Shown here in pieces: positions 1 to 5,050 of a stretch of DNA of 11,800 bases. The DNA is from Tannerella sp. oral taxon 808 (GTDB lineage Bacteria > Bacteroidota > Bacteroidia > Bacteroidales > Tannerellaceae), in contig MIQB01000066.1 of NCBI GenBank assembly GCA_002890585.1, positions 1 to 11,800 on the forward strand, given 5' to 3'. A program made the position numbers and the translations under genes. The number at the start of each line of letters is the position of its first letter. Position 1 is the stretch's first letter. The notes under the pieces were generated by a model that was not told the DNA's origin, did not search any database, and saw nothing but the letters and a program-made list of their open reading frames with translations.

Positions 1-108
1 CACATCAAGGAAGACTCCGTAAAGGAGGTCGGCTCGTACAACGCCATAGTAAGGCTGCATAAAGAAGTGTCGGTGAATATTCCTTTCGAGGTGATCTCGG
101 AAGCATGA
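1..108 (+). CDS. rplI: 50S ribosomal protein L9, C-terminal fragment (5' end outside window)
   Basis: Frame 1 is open from the window edge to a TGA at 106-108 and gives the last 35 residues of a protein. They contain VGSYNAIVRLHKEVSV followed by IPFEVISEA. This matches the end of bacterial ribosomal protein L9, whose C-terminal rRNA-binding domain closes with a G-x-Y-x-a-x-V-x-L-H-x-E-V pattern and a final FEV strand. L9 is a long two-domain protein that binds 23S rRNA domain V near the L1 stalk. The N-terminal domain and connecting helix lie outside the window. In many bacteria rplI is the last gene of an rpsF-rpsR-rplI operon, which fits the strong hairpin terminator that follows. Identification rests on family recognition from a short fragment. 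Confidence 0.88.
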   Translation, partial: HIKEDSVKEVGSYNAIVRLHKEVSVNIPFEVISEA

Positions 109-153
109 TCGCCACCGCACCGCAAGTCATTTTTATTGACTGACAGGAAAGAA

Positions 154-198
154 GAGAGAGAGAGTGCCTGGACACACGTTCGGGTGCTCTCTCTTTTT
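154..198 (+). terminator. Rho-independent terminator after rplI
   Basis: A purine-rich 5' arm (GAGAGAGTGCC, 158-168) pairs with GGGTGCTCTCTC (182-193) to give about 11 bp including two G-U pairs, and TTTTT follows at 194-198. It lies about 50 bp after the L9 stop codon. It ends only 19 bp before the ATG of the next gene, so that gene needs its own very close promoter or read-through. Confidence 0.8.
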
Positions 199-217
199 GT
201 CTCCGCCGCCGCTTCCG

Positions 218-820
218 ATGCTCCTCCCCACAGCCTACCTCGCCCCCATCCCTTACTACAGCCTGATGCTGCGCACGGCCACCGTGCAGATCGAGGCATG
301 GGAGCACTACCCGAAACAAACGCTCCGCAACCGTTGCCTCATCGCCACCGCCGGCGGTGTGCAGGCGCTCACCGTACCCGTTGCCCGGCCAGACAACCCC
401 AAGGCACCCACGCGCGACATCCGCATCTCCGACCACGGCCACTGGCAACGCCTCCACTGGCACGCCCTCACATCGGCCTACGGCATGAGCCCCTTCTTCG
501 CGTATTACGCCGACGACTTCGCACCCTTCTACGAGCGACATTACACCTACCTGCTCGACTACAACTTGGCGCTACAATCGCTCGTCTGCGAGCTGCTCGA
601 CATCCGCCCCACGGTCAGCCTGACCGAGGCTTACGCACCCGAAGCGACGGACGATCTGCGCAGCGCCTTCACGCCGCGCCAGCCGCGCCCTGTGCACCCG
701 GATCTGCCGCCACTGCACCCCTACTATCAAGTCTTCGAGCGCAAGCACGGCTTCCTGCCCGACCTCAGCATCGTCGACTTGCTCTTCAATATGGGCAATG
801 AGAGTGTGATGTATTTATAG
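218..820 (+). CDS. WbqC-like family protein
   Basis: This 200-residue protein belongs to the WbqC-like family, common in Bacteroidota. Some members sit in O-antigen or polysaccharide loci, but the biochemical role is not firmly established. Recognisable features are the N-terminal TAYLAPIPYY (residues 5-14), QTLRNRC (34-40), the aromatic/histidine-rich HWQRLHWHALTSAYGMSPFF (75-94), and the C-terminal YYQVFERKHGFLP plus SIVDLLFNMG (169-193). Length and start match Bacteroidales homologues as I recall them. I chose the ATG at 218 because the family begins at this L-P-T-A-Y block. A GTG at 164 would extend the frame 18 residues but lies inside the stem of the rplI terminator and adds an unlike proline-rich stretch. 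No signal peptide or membrane segment is visible, so it is probably cytoplasmic. It is separated from porQ by a 42-bp tandem repeat. Confidence 0.88.
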   Translation: MLLPTAYLAPIPYYSLMLRTATVQIEAWEHYPKQTLRNRCLIATAGGVQALTVPVARPDNPKAPTRDIRISDHGHWQRLHWHALTSAYGMSPFFAYYADDFAPFYERHYTYLLDYNLALQSLVCELLDIRPTVSLTEAYAPEATDDLRSAFTPRQPRPVHPDLPPLHPYYQVFERKHGFLPDLSIVDLLFNMGNESVMYL

Positions 821-858
821 TCCATGCCACTGGCCAGAGGGCGTAAGGAGCGCTTCGT

Positions 859-1093
859 CAGGCTGTTTCCCGGAGGAAATTCCTCCACCCACCCCCGGTT
901 GAGGCTGTTGCTTCGAGACAATTTGTCCAACGACCCCCGGTTGAGGCCGTTGCTTCGAGACAATTCGTCCAACGACCCCCGGTTGAGGCCGTTGTTTCGA
1001 GACAATTCGTCCAACGACCCCCGGTTGGGGCTGTTGTTTCGAGACAATTCGTCCACCGACCCCCGGTTGGGGCCGTTGTTTCGAGACAATTCG
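859..1093. repeat. 42-bp tandem repeat, about 5.8 copies
   Basis: The anchor CCCCCGGTTG recurs at 892, 934, 976, 1018 and 1060, exactly 42 bp apart. A degenerate copy precedes it (about 859-891) and the last copy breaks off near 1093. The copies differ at a few positions (GAGGC versus GGGGC, CTTCG versus TTTCG, CCAAC versus CCACC). Each carries TTGYTTCGAGACAA; the TTGTT version can fold in RNA as a 5-bp stem with a UCGA loop. Because 42 is divisible by three, several frames stay open through the array on both strands, but none looks like a real protein. This repeat and the porQ promoter are the only things seen in the 413-bp gap between the WbqC-like gene and porQ. Confidence 0.93.
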
Positions 1094-1199
1094 GGGCGTG
1101 CATCGTTCTCCCTCTGATCGGCCCGTGGAAAATACCCGGCGCGTTTTCGCGTTATGGGTAACGCGCCCCGGGGAAAGGTCTCAGGGGGGCCTTTTGTCC

Positions 1200-1207
1200 T
1201 ACTTTTG
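1200..1207 (+). promoter_or_regulatory. Putative -7 element of the porQ promoter
   Basis: TACTTTTG fits the Bacteroidota sigma-70 (RpoD) -7 consensus TAnnTTTG exactly. It ends 26 bp before the porQ ATG, which predicts a short leader of about 20 nt. No convincing -33 TTG is present at the expected distance, so this is a motif-based prediction only. Confidence 0.55.
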
Positions 1208-1233
1208 CCCACCTCTTTTATTAATAGAACAAG

Positions 1234-2238
1234 ATGAAGATTATACGGTTGATCGGGCTTTTGTGCCTGTTTCCCGCATGCCTTGCGGCTCAAAATGGCA
1301 ACGAAGTATTCCGGTTTTTACGTTTCCCCACGTCGGTGCGAGCCGGTGCACTGGGGGGGCATACGGTCTCGCTCGTGGAGGCCGACCCAGCCTTAGTTTT
1401 CCACAACCCTGCACTCTTGGGGGGCGAGATGAACGGCATGGTGGGGGTGGGCTACATGAATTACATCTCCGGCATCCACGTGGGCAACGCCATCTACGCA
1501 CGCACACACGGCGAACGTGGCGCATGGGCCGTCGGGATCTCCTACATCAACTATGGGAGCATGAAGGAGGCCGACGCGCAGCGCAACCTCACGGGCAACT
1601 TCTCAGCCATGGACGCGGGGCTGAACGCCACCTACTCCTACGACCTCTCGGAGCGCTGGCGCGGCGGACTTTCAATGAAGCTGCTCTACTCACACATCGC
1701 TGAATACACGGCCTTCGGGCTGGCTACCGATGCGGGGCTGAGCTACTTCGACGAGGAGTCGGACTTCTCCTTCGGCATCACGCTGAAGAACATCGGGGCG
1801 CAGCTGAAGGCTTACGATTCGCGTCGCGAGCGCCTCCCGTGGGATGTCCAAATGGGCTTCACCAAACGCATGGCTCACGCCCCGATCCGCCTTTCGGTCA
1901 CGGCGATGCACCTCAATCAATGGAAATTCAAATACATCGATGAGACGCTCAAGGAGCGCGATGCCGACGACAGCTTCGTCTCTACGCTGGCCAAGCACTT
2001 CGTCTTCGGCGTCGACTTCGTGCCCTCGCGCAACTTCTGGGTTGGGCTCGGTTATAACCCCAAGGCGGGCATGGACATGAAGCTGAAGGAAGGGGGCAAT
2101 CGGTTAGGCGGATTCTCCGCAGGCGCGGGGCTGCACGTCTCGCGGTTCGACGTCAGCGTCTCTGCCGCGCGTTACCATCCCTCCGCCATGTCGCTGATGT
2201 TGGGGGTGGCGATATCATTGAATGAAGACAACCCCTGA
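1234..2238 (+). CDS. porQ: Type IX secretion system protein PorQ
   Basis: This 334-residue outer-membrane protein is recognised as PorQ, a member of the PorV/PorQ family of FadL-like beta-barrels. In Porphyromonas gingivalis PorQ anchors PorZ at the cell surface as part of the PorU-PorV-PorQ-PorZ attachment complex, which processes type IX cargo and joins it to anionic lipopolysaccharide. A signal peptide (basic MKIIR, hydrophobic core, LAAQ near residue 20) is followed by the family start AGALGGHTVSLVEADPA and NPALLG (37-63). The remainder alternates polar and hydrophobic residues as in a beta-barrel, with many aromatics and a short C-terminal strand (GVAISLN). The ATG at 1234 has no Shine-Dalgarno, as is usual in this phylum. 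It is followed by cmk and ispH, an order I recall from P. gingivalis (PG0602-PG0604). A close alternative is PorV, but the size and neighbours favour PorQ. Confidence 0.9.
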   Translation: MKIIRLIGLLCLFPACLAAQNGNEVFRFLRFPTSVRAGALGGHTVSLVEADPALVFHNPALLGGEMNGMVGVGYMNYISGIHVGNAIYARTHGERGAWAVGISYINYGSMKEADAQRNLTGNFSAMDAGLNATYSYDLSERWRGGLSMKLLYSHIAEYTAFGLATDAGLSYFDEESDFSFGITLKNIGAQLKAYDSRRERLPWDVQMGFTKRMAHAPIRLSVTAMHLNQWKFKYIDETLKERDADDSFVSTLAKHFVFGVDFVPSRNFWVGLGYNPKAGMDMKLKEGGNRLGGFSAGAGLHVSRFDVSVSAARYHPSAMSLMLGVAISLNEDNP

Positions 2239-2248
2239 GAGACTTTAC

Positions 2249-2454
2249 ATGCGCCCCGAAGGGGCAGCTCATCATCAGCCCGGGGTAGAGCGAAGCGGCA
2301 CCCCGGGAGGATGAAGCCCGCCCCCTCTCCTTTCGTCTATTGAAATGACCCCGACAGGGTCATTTCAATAGACGAAAGGGAAAAACCACTACCGCCAACA
2401 TCCGCCCCAGGGCGTTGCCCTGGGCTGGTGATGAGCTGCCCCTTCGGGGCGCAT
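2249..2454. repeat. Nested inverted repeats: head-to-head REP-like copies around a 51-bp palindrome
   Basis: The gap between porQ and cmk is almost entirely inverted repeat. Outer arms 2249-2285 and 2418-2454 (37 nt each) are reverse complements except at two positions. Each arm begins at its outer end with a hairpin of the GCCCCTTCGGGGC type. Next inward comes a second GC-rich hairpin: CCCGGGGT (2279-2286) with ACCCCGGG (2300-2307) on the left, and CCCAGGGC (2406-2413) with GCCCTGGG (2417-2424) on the right. The centre is a perfect 23-bp inverted repeat (2329-2351 and 2357-2379) with a 5-nt loop CGACA. As RNA it could terminate or attenuate transcription between porQ and cmk, or stabilise the porQ 3' end. 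No transposase is present. Confidence 0.9.
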
Positions 2455-2486
2455 CCCGATACACCAACGAAATAACTCCCCCCTCT

Positions 2487-3179
2487 ATGAAGAAGATCAT
2501 CGTAGCCATTGACGGGCTCTCGTCGTGCGGCAAGAGCACGATGGCGCGCGAGCTGGCCCAGGAGGTCGGCTATACCTATATAGATACTGGCGCCATGTAT
2601 CGCGCCGTCACGCTCTACGCCCTGCGCCACGGACTGCTTGCGCCAGACGGGCAGATCGATACTGCGGCGTTAGAAAAGCAGATGGGCGACATCCGCATCA
2701 CCTTCCGCGTCAACCCCGCGACGGGGCGATCGGAGACGTATCTCAACGGCGAACAAGTGGAAGCGGCCATTCGCGGCATGGAAGTGTCAGCGCAGGTCAG
2801 TCGGATCGCATCGCTCCCCTTCGTGCGGCGCGCATTGGTGGCGCAGCAGCAGGCGATGGGTCGACAGAAAGGCGTCGTGATGGATGGGCGCGACATCGGC
2901 ACGGTCGTCTTCCCCGAGGCCGAGCTGAAGATCTTCGTCACCGCCACAGACGAGGTGCGCGCGCAGCGACGTGTAGACGAACTGCGGGGTAAGGGCACGG
3001 AGGTATCGATGGAGGAGGTGCTCCGCAACGTCCGCGAGCGAGACCGCCTCGACATGGAGCGCGCCGAGAGCCCCCTACGCCGTGCCGACGACGCCATCGA
3101 GTTAGACAACACCCACCTGACGATCCCGGAGCAACGCGCCCTGTTGCTCCGCCTCTTTCACCAAGCCACGGAGAGCTGA
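2487..3179 (+). CDS. cmk: Cytidylate kinase
   Basis: This 230-residue (d)CMP kinase transfers phosphate from ATP to CMP or dCMP to give CDP/dCDP, a cytoplasmic step supplying nucleotides for RNA, DNA and CDP-lipid synthesis. The P-loop is GLSSCGKST (residues 10-18, Lys16), the Bacteroidales form with a cysteine where E. coli has Gly/Ala. Further signatures are YIDTGAMYR (31-39), MDGRDIGTVVFP (132-143) and the lid/CMP-binding region RERDRLDMERAESPLRRA then DAIELDN (183-208). Length is normal for the single-domain bacterial enzyme. I chose the ATG at 2487 because the P-loop must lie close to the N-terminus. An upstream in-frame TTG at 2415 would put 24 extra residues inside the inverted repeat. 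ispH begins 12 bp after its stop, which suggests cotranscription. Confidence 0.96.
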   Translation: MKKIIVAIDGLSSCGKSTMARELAQEVGYTYIDTGAMYRAVTLYALRHGLLAPDGQIDTAALEKQMGDIRITFRVNPATGRSETYLNGEQVEAAIRGMEVSAQVSRIASLPFVRRALVAQQQAMGRQKGVVMDGRDIGTVVFPEAELKIFVTATDEVRAQRRVDELRGKGTEVSMEEVLRNVRERDRLDMERAESPLRRADDAIELDNTHLTIPEQRALLLRLFHQATES

Positions 3180-3191
3180 CTGACCAAGCAC

Positions 3192-4070
3192 ATGGTAGAC
3201 GTAACCATTGACCCGGATTCGGGCTTTTGCTTCGGCGTTGTCAACGCCATCCGCAGCGCCGAGCGCGAGCTTAGCCGCACGGACGAGCTCTATAGCCTCG
3301 GCGACATCGTGCACAACAGCTTAGAGGTGGATCGGCTCCGATCCATCGGCCTACACACCATCGAGCATGCCGACTTGGCGCGGCTTGAGGGGCGAACCGT
3401 CCTACTGCGTGCCCACGGCGAGCCGCCCTCCACCTATCGCGCTGCCCACGAGCACCACATCCGCATCATCGACGCCACCTGCCCCGTCGTCCTGCAACTG
3501 CAGCGCCGCATCCATCGCTGCTACAACGAGATCAAGGGCACCCCGGCGCAGCTCGTCATCTATGGCAAGAAGGGCCACGCCGAGGTGAACGGCCTCGTAG
3601 GCCAGACCGAGGGCACGGCCATCGTCATCGAACACCCCGAAGAGGCCGAACGCCTCGACTTCACGCGCGACATCTACCTCTTCTCCCAAACCACCAAATC
3701 GCTCGAGGGCTTCGGCCGTGTCGTCGACCTCATCCGCGCACGCATCGCACCCACTGCCCGCTTCCGATACTTCGACACCATCTGCCGCCAAGTCTCCAAC
3801 CGCCTCTCCACCATCCGCGACTTTGCCGCGCGCCACGACCGCATCTATTTCGTGGCCGGCAAGAAGAGCTCCAACGGCCAGATGCTCTACGAGCAATGTC
3901 GGCAGGCCAACCCGCACTCCGTCTTCATCTCCGGTGCAGAGGAGATCACCGAGCCGCTCCCACCCGCTGTGCACAGCGTCGGCGTCTGCGGCGCCACCTC
4001 CACGCCCAAGTGGCTCATGGAGGAGGTGGCCGAAAGGGTGCGGAGGTTGAATAACGTGAGTCCGACGTAA
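3192..4070 (+). CDS. ispH: 4-hydroxy-3-methylbut-2-enyl diphosphate reductase (IspH/LytB)
   Basis: This 292-residue iron-sulfur enzyme catalyses the last step of the MEP isoprenoid pathway, reducing HMBPP to IPP and DMAPP in the cytoplasm. All three cluster cysteines are visible: Cys13 in GFCFGV, Cys97 in DATCPVV and Cys198 in DTICRQVSNR. Substrate-contact and catalytic motifs are also present: GDIVHN (His41), LLRAHG (His74-75 region), KKGHAEVNG (His129, catalytic Glu131), SQTT (165-168), KKSSNGQ (Ser226-Asn228) and GATSTP (267-272). Length is typical of the plain enzyme, without the S1-domain fusion found in some Firmicutes. The ATG at 3192 lies just upstream of the conserved first strand and 12 bp after cmk. 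GC-rich hairpins begin directly after the TAA and probably end the transcript. Confidence 0.97.
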   Translation: MVDVTIDPDSGFCFGVVNAIRSAERELSRTDELYSLGDIVHNSLEVDRLRSIGLHTIEHADLARLEGRTVLLRAHGEPPSTYRAAHEHHIRIIDATCPVVLQLQRRIHRCYNEIKGTPAQLVIYGKKGHAEVNGLVGQTEGTAIVIEHPEEAERLDFTRDIYLFSQTTKSLEGFGRVVDLIRARIAPTARFRYFDTICRQVSNRLSTIRDFAARHDRIYFVAGKKSSNGQMLYEQCRQANPHSVFISGAEEITEPLPPAVHSVGVCGATSTPKWLMEEVAERVRRLNNVSPT

Positions 4071-4190
4071 GGGAACCCGGGGGGCCGCCTTCGGGAATCA
4101 TCCATCATTGAACATCTCCCCGCCCGGGGTTCCGCCCTCGGGAACCCGGGGTTTCGCCCCGGGCTATCATCCGGCGCCCCTACAGGGCGC
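4071..4190 (+). repeat. REP-like GC-rich hairpins, two direct copies
   Basis: The 12-mer GGGAACCCGGGG occurs at 4071-4082 and again at 4140-4151, each followed by a GC hairpin and then ATCATCC. The second copy is complete: CCCGGGG (4145-4151) pairs with CCCCGGG (4157-4163) across loop TTTCG, and GCGCCC (4174-4179) pairs with GGGCGC (4185-4190). The two-hairpin plan, with a CTATCATCC-like linker, is the same as in each half of the inverted repeat between porQ and cmk, so they are one dispersed family. The first copy lacks the second hairpin. The element starts directly after the ispH stop codon, so it may serve as the 3' end of the cmk-ispH transcript, although there is no U-run. Confidence 0.8.
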
Positions 4191-4198
4191 TCACAGAC

Positions 4199-4316
4199 CA
4201 AGCCTGTCTAAGAGACGCTCTTAAGTAGGCTTAAGAGGTGCTCTTAAGTAGGCTTAAGAGGCGATCTTAAGTAGGCTTAAGAGGCGATCTTAAGCCTGCT
4301 TGCAGACATCGTGCAA
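4199..4316. repeat. 23-bp-period hairpin array with CTTAAG arms
   Basis: Four exact-period 23-bp units occupy 4209-4300, with degenerate half-units on both sides. The inner units consist of a 6-nt arm CTTAAG, loop TAGG, a second arm CTTAAG and a 7-nt spacer (AGACGCT, AGGTGCT or AGGCGAT). In the CTCTTAAG versions the dyad extends to 8-nt arms. The last unit changes loop and arm to CCTG and CTTGCA, then after spacer GACATCG reaches TGCAAG, the arm sequence of the array at 7.1-7.45 kb. With the REP-like hairpins before it, and a weak GGGGGA/TCCCCC hairpin after it (4319-4336), this is all I see in the gene-free stretch 4071-4393. Confidence 0.92.
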
Positions 4317-4393
4317 GGGGGGGAGTCCCATCCCCCTATATCGGCGAATGAATTGCCCCACATCGAACTCACGTTGAATAACGAAGGGGGTGA

Positions 4394-4879
4394 CTAATTC
4401 GGCTCTGCCATCACGCGCTCTGCCGTTGTTGTCCAGCCGCTGTCAGACAGCGTACGGATCGTGGCCAAGGGCCCTACCAGCGACCACCAACCGAAAATCA
4501 GCGTCAGGGCGGTGAAGACTATGCACATGCAGCGCGCTTGGGGCGAACGCTTCACGTAATAAGGCGACCACACGCGCGCCGCACTGATGAGGTACGACAC
4601 GCAGAGCTGATAAGCCACAAGCTCCGTCTCCGGTGTCACGCGGCAGTTCCGGTAGACCGCCCCACCCTGGCGAATGGCCTCCTCGTTCCACCGCATCCAG
4701 CGCTTAAACACCATGTCTACATGCGGGACGCGCCACATCAACCACATGACGTAAATCAACACGCTGCCATACACAGCGCCTACGACGCAGTTAGCCATCT
4801 GCCCCCGCAGACCGTTCACCAAAGCCGCCAGCAGGAAGGAGCCGGCCATGAGTGTGAGGAATAGATTCTTCAACAGCAT
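4394..4879 (-). CDS. Hypothetical membrane protein
   Basis: This is a 161-residue protein I do not recognise. Hydrophobic stretches at about residues 4-22, 28-49 and 117-138 look like membrane helices. A fourth, 86-104, is possible but interrupted by polar residues. Between helices 2 and 4 is a basic, tryptophan-rich stretch (FKRWMRWNEEAIRQ) and RNCRVTPETELVAYQ, probably on one face of the inner membrane. The C-terminus is polar. The ATG at 4879 follows an A-rich leader with no Shine-Dalgarno, and an exact -7 promoter element lies about 40 bp upstream. It stands alone, divergent from the pgpH-like gene and convergent with ispH. Normal codon use for the window, the promoter and the membrane pattern argue that it is real. 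Function unknown. Confidence 0.75.
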   Translation of the reverse strand: MLLKNLFLTLMAGSFLLAALVNGLRGQMANCVVGAVYGSVLIYVMWLMWRVPHVDMVFKRWMRWNEEAIRQGGAVYRNCRVTPETELVAYQLCVSYLISAARVWSPYYVKRSPQARCMCIVFTALTLIFGWWSLVGPLATIRTLSDSGWTTTAERVMAEPN

Positions 4880-4916
4880 AAGTCCTTGTTAGCCTTTTAC
4901 ATTGTTACTACGCCCG

Positions 4917-4924
4917 CAAAAGTA
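4917..4924 (-). promoter_or_regulatory. Putative -7 element for the minus-strand membrane protein gene
   Basis: On the minus strand this reads TACTTTTG, an exact TAnnTTTG match, 37 bp upstream of the ATG at 4879. It is the same octamer as in front of porQ. No clear -33 element is seen. Confidence 0.55.
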
Positions 4925-4988
4925 TCCGCCGCGCCCCATGGGGAGAAGAAGGCGCCCTATTCCTGCCGCCCTCCGCACCCTTTTTTCC

Positions 4989-5021
4989 GACCTTTGCGGG
5001 CAAAGAAGTAGGAGCTACTTC
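4989..5021 (+). promoter_or_regulatory. Putative promoter and leader dyads of the pgpH-like gene
   Basis: GACCTTTG (4989-4996) is one base from the TAnnTTTG -7 consensus. It overlaps a perfect dyad CTTTGC/GCAAAG (4992-5005, 2-nt spacer). Directly after comes a second perfect dyad, GAAGTAGGAGCTACTTC (5005-5021, 7-nt arms, 3-nt loop), which would fall in the 5' leader about 30 nt before the ATG. The promoter call is motif-based. The dyads are seen directly, and a role as operator or leader hairpin is inferred. Confidence 0.4.
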
Positions 5022-5050
5022 TTAACCACTACTTAAACTACTCCCCCACT

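Noticed and set aside
164..217. Upstream GTG start for the WbqC-family gene
   Set aside because: It lies in the terminator stem and adds a sequence without family resemblance; the ATG at 218 fits the family start.
5..541. 178-residue minus-strand frame over rplI and the WbqC-like gene
   Set aside because: It is antisense to two recognised proteins and has the composition of a high-GC shadow frame.
824..1117. 97-residue plus-strand frame through the 42-bp repeats, with 14-residue repeats (LRPLFRDNSSNDPR-like)
   Set aside because: It is nearly all tandem repeat, several other frames on both strands are equally open, and it has no conserved start, signal or partner. The open frame follows from a period divisible by three.
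727..1293. 188-residue minus-strand frame across the WbqC-like gene end, the repeats and the porQ start
   Set aside because: It overlaps two well-supported genes and its only pattern is the DNA repeat.
2415..2486. N-terminal extension of cmk from a TTG
   Set aside because: The added residues are encoded by the inverted repeat and would move the P-loop away from the N-terminus, unlike cytidylate kinases.
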